Shown: positions 14,742-20,544 of the stretch, in pieces
Position numbering within the stretch: the first letter of the stretch is position 1
Layout: each line of letters begins with the position of its first letter
NCBI GenBank assembly: GCA_964525815.1
Contig: CAZGJQ010000029.1
Location: 1 to 20,544 of the forward strand
Reading direction: 5' to 3'
DNA length: 20,544 bases
Source: UBA1049 sp964525815
GTDB taxonomy: Bacteria > Bacillota > Clostridia > Oscillospirales > CAG-382
Made by a program: the position numbers and the translations under genes
The notes under the pieces: model-generated
The model's database searches: none
Told to the model about the DNA's origin: nothing
What the model saw: only the letters and a program-made list of their open reading frames with translations

Positions 14742-15580
14742 GCGACAATATTGTTTGGTATCCCGGTCATATGGCAAAAGCGAAGCGAAAGATAATCGAG
14801 AGTCTTTCGCTTGTTGACGTTGTTATAGAGCTGCTGGACGCAAGGCTCCCGGTCTCCAGCCGAAACCCTGATTTTTCGGATATTTTTTCTGGCAAGCCCC
14901 GACTTACCCTGCTGACAAAATGCTCCCTTGCGGACGATAATGCCACCGAGCGCTGGGTAAGCATCCTTTCGGAAGACGGAAGCGGCGTTATTCCCATTGA
15001 CTGCAAAGCCAGAAGAAATATCGGCAGGATTATGCCCGCCGTACGCAGCATTTTAAAGGACAAAATAGCAAGGCAGGAGCAAAAGGGTATTAACAAATCG
15101 ATAAGAGCGATGGTTGTCGGGATTACAAACGTGGGCAAGTCCACCTTTATAAACACCTTCACCGGCACAAAGAAGGCAAAAGCGGAGGATCGCCCCGGGG
15201 TTACCCGCACCAATCAATGGATTCCCTCCGACAAGGGAATAGAGTTCCTGGACACTCCCGGAGTGCTGTGGCATAAGTTTGACGACAGGGAGACCGGCAT
15301 AAAGCTCGCCTGCACGGGTGCGATAAGGGATGAAGTGCTGGATACCCTGGAGCTATCGGTGCAGCTCTTGGAGCTGCTCCGCAACCGTTATCCGGATTTG
15401 CTGGCACAGAGGTACAAAACCGAGCCGCTCGAGGATGAGAACGCATACGAGTTGTTCGAGAGAATCGCAAGAAAAAGAGGCTTTATACGTTCCGGCGGTG
15501 TTATAGACGAGGACAGGTGCGCCGCAATACTGCTGGACGAGTTCCGTGCGGGGAAGATAGGCAAAATAACCTTGGATTAA
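14738..15580 (+). CDS. rbgA: Ribosome biogenesis GTPase YlqF/RbgA
   Basis: Circularly permuted GTPase needed late in 50S subunit assembly. The 280 residues open with the RbgA signature NIVWYPGHMAKAKRKI, followed by LLDARLPVSSRNP. GTPase motifs come in permuted order: G4 at 60-63, G5-like IDCKA near 87-91, P-loop GITNVGKST (128-136), the Thr of G2 near RPGVTRTNQW, and G3 DTPG (172-175). The C-terminal RNA-binding helical domain ends with FRAGKIGKITLD. G4 reads TKCS instead of NKxD, so both side chains that normally read the guanine base are changed. It overlaps lepB by 4 bases and precedes rnhB, the order found in many Firmicutes. Confidence 0.95.
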   Translation: MSDNIVWYPGHMAKAKRKIIESLSLVDVVIELLDARLPVSSRNPDFSDIFSGKPRLTLLTKCSLADDNATERWVSILSEDGSGVIPIDCKARRNIGRIMPAVRSILKDKIARQEQKGINKSIRAMVVGITNVGKSTFINTFTGTKKAKAEDRPGVTRTNQWIPSDKGIEFLDTPGVLWHKFDDRETGIKLACTGAIRDEVLDTLELSVQLLELLRNRYPDLLAQRYKTEPLEDENAYELFERIARKRGFIRSGGVIDEDRCAAILLDEFRAGKIGKITLD

Positions 15581-15635
15581 CTGCTTAAATATATCTCTCT
15601 TTCGGATTATTTGCGAAAGGAGTACATAATAAATC

Positions 15636-16271
15636 ATGCTAAGCTGGGAAACGCAAAATACCTATTACTCCGATTCGGTCAAGACCATTTGCGGGTGCGA
15701 CGAGGCGGGAAGGGGTCCCCTTGCGGGTCCGGTCTTTGCGGCGGCGGTAATATTACCCAAGGGGCACACAATCGAAGAGCTGAACGATTCCAAAAAAATG
15801 ACTTCAAAGACAAGAGAGGTGCTTTATGACCGCATACGCAGGGAGGCGACCGCATATGCTATCGCTCATGCCGAGGTTTATGAGATAGAGGCTATTAATA
15901 TACTTAACGCCTCCATGCTGGCAATGCGCAGAGCGATTGAGCAGCTTGATATTGAACCCGAGCTTGCGCTTATCGACGGCAGTATTGCAAGGGACTTTAC
16001 CATACCCGTAGAGCCGGTTGTTAAGGGAGACGGGAAAATACCCTGCATAGCGGCGGCTTCTGTGCTGGCTAAGGTGGCACGAGACCGTTTTTGCTTAGAG
16101 ATGGAAAGGTTTTATCCCGGGTATAATTTTGCCAAGAACAAGGGCTACGCAACCAAGGAGCATAAAGCTGCGCTCCTGAAGTACGGTCCCTGTCCGGTAC
16201 ATCGGAGAAGCTTCTTGAGAAAGACCTTAGGTGATGACTTTGAACAGCACGACATATGGCAGAGCTGGTGA
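15636..16271 (+). CDS. rnhB: Ribonuclease HII
   Basis: Cuts RNA in RNA-DNA hybrids and starts removal of single ribonucleotides from DNA. At 211 residues it has the usual length. The CDEAGRGPLAGPV motif gives catalytic Asp22 and Glu23; the remaining metal ligands are expected at Asp114 (LIDGS) and Asp132 (KGDGKIPCIAAAS). The ELNDSKKM and FAKNKGYATKEH blocks are also present. An AAAGGAG lies about 13 bases before the ATG, slightly far. It is 55 bases after rbgA and its 3' end overlaps yraN. Confidence 0.97.
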   Translation: MLSWETQNTYYSDSVKTICGCDEAGRGPLAGPVFAAAVILPKGHTIEELNDSKKMTSKTREVLYDRIRREATAYAIAHAEVYEIEAINILNASMLAMRRAIEQLDIEPELALIDGSIARDFTIPVEPVVKGDGKIPCIAAASVLAKVARDRFCLEMERFYPGYNFAKNKGYATKEHKAALLKYGPCPVHRRSFLRKTLGDDFEQHDIWQSW

Positions 16272-16647
16272 GAATGCCGCAAAGCGATACCTAAAACAAA
16301 AGGGTTACCGTATTCTCTCTCAGAATTACATAGCCGGTGGCGGAGAGCTGGATATTGTAGCTCTGCATAAGAGCGTTTTGGTTTTTGCGGAGGTTAAAAC
16401 CCGCTCGTCCATTGGCTACGGAACACCTGCGGAGGCTGTCGGCGAAAAAAAGATTGCCTGTCTGCGCAGCGCAGCAGCCGCCTTTATGCATGAGCAGTGC
16501 AAAAAAGGCAGGGTTCCTGTGTTTTTTCCTCTCGGCATAAAAATACAAAAAAGGTATAAAACTACCAGAAACGATATTATCGAGGTTTTTTTAGAGCGAA
16601 ACTCTAAGGAGCCGTACAAAATAAATCATATGGAAAACGCATTTTAG
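16240..16647 (+). CDS. yraN: UPF0102 / YraN-family endonuclease-like protein
   Basis: Small protein with a predicted Holliday-junction-resolvase-like nuclease fold. Its function is not established, though it commonly sits next to rnhB. The key blocks are GRAGENAAKRYLKQKGYRILSQNY, GGELDIVA and VFAEVKTRSS, where Glu, Asp and the E-x-K of EVKTR form a restriction-nuclease-like active site, plus GTPAEAV. The frame is open from GTG 16231 and ATG 16234. The TTG at 16240 is preferred because AGGTGAT (16229-16235) lies just ahead of it and the product begins MNSTTYGRAGE, like the family. This gives 135 residues and a 32-base overlap with rnhB. Confidence 0.9.
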   Translation: MNSTTYGRAGENAAKRYLKQKGYRILSQNYIAGGGELDIVALHKSVLVFAEVKTRSSIGYGTPAEAVGEKKIACLRSAAAAFMHEQCKKGRVPVFFPLGIKIQKRYKTTRNDIIEVFLERNSKEPYKINHMENAF

Positions 16648-16659
16648 CGGAAGGTAATT

Positions 16660-18159
16660 ATGCATTATATAAGCACAAGAAACTTAAACAGCAGCAATAA
16701 ACAGAACTCCGCATATGTAATTAAGCAGGGAATAGCAGAGGACGGTGGACTGTATATGCCGGAATACATTCCCGCTCTTTCAGAGGAAAGCCTGCACGCT
16801 TTGACAAGCATGAGCTATATCGACAGAGCGGCATATATTTTAGGTCTTTTTTTAACCGATTATACAGCCGAGGAGCTGAGACAAGCCGCCGAAAAAGCAT
16901 ATGCAAAAGACAAGTTTCCCTCTCCTCCTGTTAAAATATCCTCTGTGAACGGAAATTATGTTCTCGAGCTTTGGCATGGTCCCACCAGTGCTTTTAAGGA
17001 TATGGCGTTACAGATTATGCCTCACCTTATGTCCCTTTCCCTTGAGAAAACGGGGGAGGAGCGGGATGCGCTGATTCTTGTTGCCACATCGGGCGACACG
17101 GGAAAAGCGGCGCTTGAGGGCTTTGCGGATGCACAACGGGTAAGCATTCAGGTTTTTTACCCGAGCGAGGGCGTGAGCAATATCCAAAAAAAGCAAATGG
17201 TCTCCCAAAAAGGCAATAATGTTTGCGTAACGGCAATAAAGGGCAACTTTGACGACGCTCAGAGCGGTGTCAAGGCTATTTTTGCAGACATTAATATGCA
17301 GGAGGCTCTCACGGAAAAGAAAATGTTTCTGTCCAGTGCAAACTCCATAAACTGGGGCAGACTGGTTCCGCAGGTCGTATATTATGTTTCCGCTTACTGC
17401 GAGCTGGTTAAAACGCAAAGCATATCAATGGGGGATAAGCTCAATGTTACCGTACCCACCGGTAACTTCGGAAATATTTTAGCCTGCTATATAGCAAAAA
17501 AAATGGGGGTTCCGATAGGAAAGCTAATCTGCGCCTCCAACAAAAATAAAATTCTTACCGATTTCCTTGCAACAGGCGTTTACGACAGGCGCCGCACCTT
17601 CTTTTCCACCATGTCGCCGTCCATGGATATACTGATTTCCAGCAATTTGGAGCGGCTGTTGTTTTTGGCGTCGGGATCCGAGCGATGTGCCTTCTATATG
17701 AAGGAGCTGTCCGAAAAAGGCATTTTCTCGGTGGAAAAGCCTGTGCTTGATGTTATCAGGTCGGATTTCTGCGGCTTTTTCTGTGATGAAGAGAGCACAA
17801 AAAACACAATAAAAGAACAGTTCCGCTCATACAGCTATCTTCCAGACACCCATACCGCTGTGGGTATTTACTGCGCTAACCAATACAAGGAGAGCGGAGA
17901 CACAAGCCCCATGCTTGTAGCCTCCACCGCTTCTCCCTACAAGTTTGCTCCCGCCGTGCTGTCCTCGCTCGGAGAGACAGTCCCGGAGGAGGAGTTCGAA
18001 GCGCTAAAAAAGCTGAACGGGGTCAGCGGGGTAGCTGTACCGCCCCGCCTTCAATCTCTTGAAAAAGAAAAAGCTGTTTTTGACAGGACTGTTGACAGCA
18101 AGGATATGAAAAAAGAGACTCTTGCCTTTGTCGATGCCATTTCGCTCAACAAAAAATAA
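16660..18159 (+). CDS. thrC: Threonine synthase
   Basis: PLP enzyme converting O-phosphohomoserine to threonine. The 499 residues match the long class (Escherichia/yeast-like), with N-terminal YISTRN and GIAEDGGLYMP. The PLP lysine is Lys113 in HGPTSAFKDMALQ. Further blocks are VATSGDTGKAALEGF, FYPSEGVSNIQKKQM, SANSINWGRLVPQ and the phosphate-binding VPTGNFGN. It starts 12 bases after yraN with GGAAGG 4-5 bases ahead of the ATG, so it probably rides on the lepB-rbgA-rnhB-yraN transcript. No threonine-attenuation leader or other threonine gene is seen. Confidence 0.98.
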   Translation: MHYISTRNLNSSNKQNSAYVIKQGIAEDGGLYMPEYIPALSEESLHALTSMSYIDRAAYILGLFLTDYTAEELRQAAEKAYAKDKFPSPPVKISSVNGNYVLELWHGPTSAFKDMALQIMPHLMSLSLEKTGEERDALILVATSGDTGKAALEGFADAQRVSIQVFYPSEGVSNIQKKQMVSQKGNNVCVTAIKGNFDDAQSGVKAIFADINMQEALTEKKMFLSSANSINWGRLVPQVVYYVSAYCELVKTQSISMGDKLNVTVPTGNFGNILACYIAKKMGVPIGKLICASNKNKILTDFLATGVYDRRRTFFSTMSPSMDILISSNLERLLFLASGSERCAFYMKELSEKGIFSVEKPVLDVIRSDFCGFFCDEESTKNTIKEQFRSYSYLPDTHTAVGIYCANQYKESGDTSPMLVASTASPYKFAPAVLSSLGETVPEEEFEALKKLNGVSGVAVPPRLQSLEKEKAVFDRTVDSKDMKKETLAFVDAISLNKK

Positions 18160-18160
18160 A

Positions 18161-18200
18161 GCAATTGCGTGCCCTTGGACACGCAATTATATCGCTTTTT
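18161..18200. terminator. Bidirectional terminator between thrC and the DUF1540 gene
   Basis: AATTGCGTG (18163-18171) and CACGCAATT (18180-18188) form a perfect 9-bp stem with an 8-base loop. On the minus strand it is followed by TGCTTTATTTTTTG, a good U-rich tail. On the plus strand a CTTTTT run follows about 7 bases after the stem. It can therefore serve the two converging genes. Confidence 0.75.
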
Positions 18201-18381
18201 ATTCCTCTCTGCGCTTAAAGGTTGCGCAAAGGGTATCCCGGCTTGCGGTTGCGGTTGCCGGCCCTACCGCTATTTTACCCGCAACACAATGGGTTTGTCC
18301 ATCGTGGTAAACGCAGTTAGTAACCGAGCAGCTTATTCCTCGAATAGGCTTTGGATGCTCGTCGACATAGATAGGATCCAT
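18199..18381 (-). CDS. DUF1540 small four-cysteine protein
   Basis: 60-residue protein with the DUF1540 pattern: ISCSVTNCVYHDGQTHC, then AGKIAVGPATATASRDTLCATF. Cysteines at 18, 23, 32 and 52 could bind a metal ion. The family is common in Clostridia, often in one or two copies per chain, and has no established function. The reading frame was preferred over plus-strand alternatives because of this pattern. A GGAA-containing AAAGGA box lies about 12 bases ahead of the ATG. A TTGACT at 18440-18445 on the minus strand could be a -35 box, but no good -10 stands at the right distance. It is convergent with thrC and shares its terminator. Confidence 0.85.
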   Translation of the reverse strand: MDPIYVDEHPKPIRGISCSVTNCVYHDGQTHCVAGKIAVGPATATASRDTLCATFKRREE

Positions 18382-18467
18382 ATTTACAACTATTCCTTTC
18401 TTGTTATGAAAACATAATTGCTTAACAATAAATAACGAGAGTCAAAATACCCGTTAAGCTTATTTTT

Positions 18468-18496
18468 TCGCAGAAGGGCTGTTTTTATACTATAAT
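18468..18496 (+). promoter_or_regulatory. Possible promoter for the metallophosphoesterase gene
   Basis: A TATAAT (18491-18496), overlapped by TATACT (18486-18491), stands just upstream of the gene, but the -35 region (TCGCAG) is poor. If used, transcription would begin near 18500, leaving almost no leader before the proposed AUU start. The rest of the stretch from 18382 to 18512 is AT-rich with no gene. Confidence 0.3.
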
Positions 18497-18512
18497 TTAG
18501 GAGTGAACAATT

Positions 18513-19223
18513 ATTTCAATTTTTGTTATAGGAGACCTTCATCTTTCTCACGAGACCGATAAGCCGATGGATGTCTTTGGGGAAAAATGGGCAAACCACA
18601 CGGAAAGAATCAAGGAAAACTGGCTGTCCTTGGTCGGGGAATCGGATACCGTCATTATTCCGGGCGATGTTTCCTGGGGTATGAATAATTCTGATTCAAA
18701 AAGCGATTTTTTATTTTTGGATTCATTGCCCGGTAAAAAAATAATATCGAAGGGCAATCATGATTTCTGGTGGCAGACCATGAAAAAGCTGAACGCCTTC
18801 ATGCAGGAGCTAAATATTCGGTCTGTTTCCTTTTTGCACAACAACGCTTATGTCTGTGAGGATTTTATCGTCTGCGGAACTCGGGGCTGGCTGCTTGAGG
18901 GAAACACTCCGGAGGACGAAAAGCTTATAAACCGCGAATCCGAACGTCTCAAAAAATCCCTTGATGAAGGCCTAAAGCTAAGAGAAAAGCATCCTGATAA
19001 CGAGATTCTGTGCTTTTTACATTACCCTCCCGCTTACGGCGGTGTATGCTGCGAAAAAATCTGCGACATTCTTAAGAAATATCGTATAGAACGCTGTTAT
19101 TACGGTCATCTTCATACCGTAGTCCCCGACAGACTCACCCACAGAATCGGGCAAACACAGCTCAAGCTTATTTCGGCGGACAGCCTCAATTTTACCCCTT
19201 ATTTGATTACCGCACAAAAATAA
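18513..19223 (+). CDS. Calcineurin-like metallophosphoesterase, apparent AUU start
   Basis: Two-metal phosphoesterase of unknown substrate. Read from ATT at 18513 it has 236 residues and the full set of metal-binding motifs: GDLHLS (DxH) near residue 8, PGDVSWG near 46, KGNHDFWW near 77, LHYPPAY near 170 and YGHLHT near 195. The first in-frame ATG, at 18567, would remove the DxH motif, and a TGA at 18504-18506 closes the frame upstream. The only initiator-like codons before the motif are ATT 18510 and ATT 18513, placed 6 and 9 bases after AGGAG (18499-18503). The ATT 18513 product, MSIFVIGDLHLS, resembles the usual N-terminus of clostridial relatives. A one-base sequencing error restoring a GTG start at 18503 is the main alternative. 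Confidence 0.88.
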   Translation: MSIFVIGDLHLSHETDKPMDVFGEKWANHTERIKENWLSLVGESDTVIIPGDVSWGMNNSDSKSDFLFLDSLPGKKIISKGNHDFWWQTMKKLNAFMQELNIRSVSFLHNNAYVCEDFIVCGTRGWLLEGNTPEDEKLINRESERLKKSLDEGLKLREKHPDNEILCFLHYPPAYGGVCCEKICDILKKYRIERCYYGHLHTVVPDRLTHRIGQTQLKLISADSLNFTPYLITAQK

Positions 19224-19250
19224 CCCTCCAAACAAAACGGAGGGTTATTT
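19219..19250. terminator. Bidirectional terminator between phosphoesterase and ackA
   Basis: AATAACCCTCC (19219-19229) and GGAGGGTTATT (19239-19249) form an 11-bp perfect stem with a 9-base loop. T-rich sequence follows on the plus strand (TTTTTATTT) and on the minus strand (TTTTTGTGC), so it can stop both converging genes. The phosphoesterase TAA lies inside the stem. Confidence 0.9.
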
Positions 19251-19261
19251 TTATTTATGCT

Positions 19262-20455
19262 TTAAGCCTTTGCGATTAATTCCTCGGTGTCCGTTGCGAT
19301 TACAAGCTCTTCGTTTGTGGGTATCACAAATACCTTAACCCCCGAGGACTCCGTGCTTATTTCGCAGGCGTTTTTATCCTCATTTCTTGCTTTGTCAACC
19401 TCGATTCCGAGATAATCCATGTCCTTTAAGCTGTCATATCGAATAAAATGGTTGTTCTCCCCGATTCCGGCTGTGAACACCACGCAGTCCAGCCCGTTCA
19501 TAACGGCGGCATATGAGCCTACATATTTTTTTATCTGATAGCAAAGTATATCATATGCAAGCCTTGCTTTTTTGTTGCCCGCATCTATTGCATTCATGAT
19601 TTCCCTTAAATCACTGGAGACCTCCGAAACGCCGAGAAAACCGCACTTTCTGTTAAGCCAGACGCTTATATCCGAAACGGAAATACCCTCCTTTTCCATT
19701 ATGAACGGTATAATCGCGGGGTCTATAGCTCCGCAGCGTGAGCCCATTATAAGCCCTTCGAGCGGGGTAAAGCCCATGCTGGTATCCATAACCTTTCCGC
19801 CCTTTATGGCAGCAACTGAGGAGCCGTTACCGAGATGACAGGTAACAATCCTTGTGTCCTTTGCGTCCTTTCCCAAGAGCTCAGTTGCTCTTGCCGATAC
19901 ATAACGATGTGAGGTTCCGTGGAAGCCGTACCGGCGAATCTTATGTCTTTCATAAATCTCATACGGAATGGGGTACATATATGCATGCTCCGGCATTGTC
20001 TGGTGAAAGGCGGTGTCAATAACAAGCACCTGCGGGGTTTTGGGCATTACATGAATGCAGCCTTTTATACCCAGAAGGTGCGGAACTGTATGCAACGGAG
20101 CTATATCGCAGCATTTTTCAAGATCGGCGATAACACTTTCGTTTACTATAACGCTTTTGGTAAGCCAGGGCCCTCCGTGTACGACTCTGTGTCCTACCGC
20201 CGAAATCTCGCTCATATCCGAGATACAGCCTATCTGCTTGTCGGTAAGGCTCTCCACCAGTGCCGAGACCGCTTGTGCGTGGGTGGGCATCGATATGTCC
20301 TTTATAACCTGAGGGTTGTCCGAGACCTGATGCTTAAGCCTTCCGTCTATACCTATCCTCTCACAAAGACCTTTAGCCATAACCTTCTTGGTATCCATAT
20401 CAAAAAGCTGATATTTAAGCGATGAGCTCCCTGCGTTTACAACCAAAATGAACAT
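19262..20455 (-). CDS. ackA: Acetate kinase
   Basis: Interconverts acetyl phosphate plus ADP with acetate plus ATP, the ATP-yielding last step of acetate fermentation. The 397 residues match the usual size. Signatures are VVNAGSSSLKYQLFD at the N-terminus, GHRVVHGG, DTAFHQTMP, YGFHGTSHRYVS, CHLGNGSSVAAI, DTSMGFTPLEGLIMGSR and FTAGIGEN. The frame is open to 20494, but the start at 20455 is chosen because AAAGGAG lies 7 bases ahead of it, and because the promoter would place transcription start close to 20493. The partner gene pta is not visible; the upstream side of ackA reaches the window end. Confidence 0.98.
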   Translation of the reverse strand: MFILVVNAGSSSLKYQLFDMDTKKVMAKGLCERIGIDGRLKHQVSDNPQVIKDISMPTHAQAVSALVESLTDKQIGCISDMSEISAVGHRVVHGGPWLTKSVIVNESVIADLEKCCDIAPLHTVPHLLGIKGCIHVMPKTPQVLVIDTAFHQTMPEHAYMYPIPYEIYERHKIRRYGFHGTSHRYVSARATELLGKDAKDTRIVTCHLGNGSSVAAIKGGKVMDTSMGFTPLEGLIMGSRCGAIDPAIIPFIMEKEGISVSDISVWLNRKCGFLGVSEVSSDLREIMNAIDAGNKKARLAYDILCYQIKKYVGSYAAVMNGLDCVVFTAGIGENNHFIRYDSLKDMDYLGIEVDKARNEDKNACEISTESSGVKVFVIPTNEELVIATDTEELIAKA

Positions 20456-20499
20456 TTTCTGTCTCCTTTGAGCTGGTGTTGACATTTTTGCCAAACTTC

Positions 20500-20528
20500 A
20501 TTATACTACCTATATAAATAAAAATCAA
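20500..20528 (-). promoter_or_regulatory. Promoter for ackA
   Basis: On the minus strand TTGATT (20523-20528), a 17-base spacer and TATAAT (20500-20505) form a near-consensus housekeeping promoter. Start of transcription would be near 20493, giving a leader of about 38 bases before the ackA ATG at 20455. Confidence 0.82.
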
Positions 20529-20544
20529 GAGTTAAACAAAATTG

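Noticed and set aside
18122..18417. Plus-strand open frames over the DUF1540 region
   Set aside because: They give arginine- and serine-rich translations without motifs, while the minus strand gives a clear DUF1540 pattern with a ribosome binding site.
20456..20494. 13-codon N-terminal extension of acetate kinase
   Set aside because: The upstream ATG falls at the predicted transcription start and has no ribosome binding site; the ATG at 20455 has AAAGGAG at 7 bases.
1..20544. Mobile element, CRISPR array, defence island, prophage, or novel multigene system
   Set aside because: No repeat arrays, transposase, integrase, terminal inverted repeats or tRNA-attachment duplications were seen; all sizeable genes belong to conserved housekeeping families in familiar order.

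Overview
The window reads as chromosomal core genome from an anaerobic Firmicute of class Clostridia, most likely in the Oscillospirales/Ruminococcaceae area. This rests on gene order and protein style: a ylmE-sepF-ylmG-divIVA-ileS-lspA-rluD cluster, an rplS-lepB-rbgA-rnhB-yraN cluster, a split transketolase, a DUF1540 protein, acetate kinase, and strong Gram-positive ribosome binding sites and promoters. The genus assignment is inference. There is no rRNA, tRNA, CRISPR array, insertion sequence, integrase, phage gene or restriction/defence gene.

Left half (1-11480, minus strand): one long, tightly packed gene series read right to left. It starts from a very good promoter at 11544-11572 with queA and miaA (tRNA modification). 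Next come an HlyD-like membrane-anchored protein, yggS (PLP homeostasis), sepF, yggT and divIVA (division and septum placement), ileS (isoleucyl-tRNA synthetase), lspA (signal peptidase II) and an RluD-type pseudouridine synthase. The two halves of a split transketolase come last, the second cut by the window edge. Several genes overlap by 4 to 44 bases, so translational coupling is likely. ylmH, usually between ylmG and divIVA, is absent, and there is no room for a T-box ahead of ileS.

Middle (11641-18200, plus strand): a U32-family RNA-hydroxylation-type protein with its own promoter divergent from queA. It is followed by rplS (own promoter, leader and terminator), then lepB, rbgA, rnhB, yraN and thrC, which lie close together or overlap and end at a hairpin terminator. 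These serve ribosome assembly, protein export and genome maintenance, with threonine synthesis appended.

Right end (18199-20544): a small four-cysteine DUF1540 protein on the minus strand, convergent with thrC; a metallophosphoesterase on the plus strand that appears to begin at an AUU codon; and ackA on the minus strand with a near-consensus promoter. Converging genes share bidirectional terminators at about 18161-18200 and 19219-19250.

I did not find a new multigene system. The observations most worth checking are local: the AUU start of the phosphoesterase; a 17-codon in-frame coding-like tail after the divIVA stop; an RbgA whose guanine-specificity motif reads TKCS instead of NKxD; and a U32 protein whose central DUF3656 segment seems replaced by a short linker.
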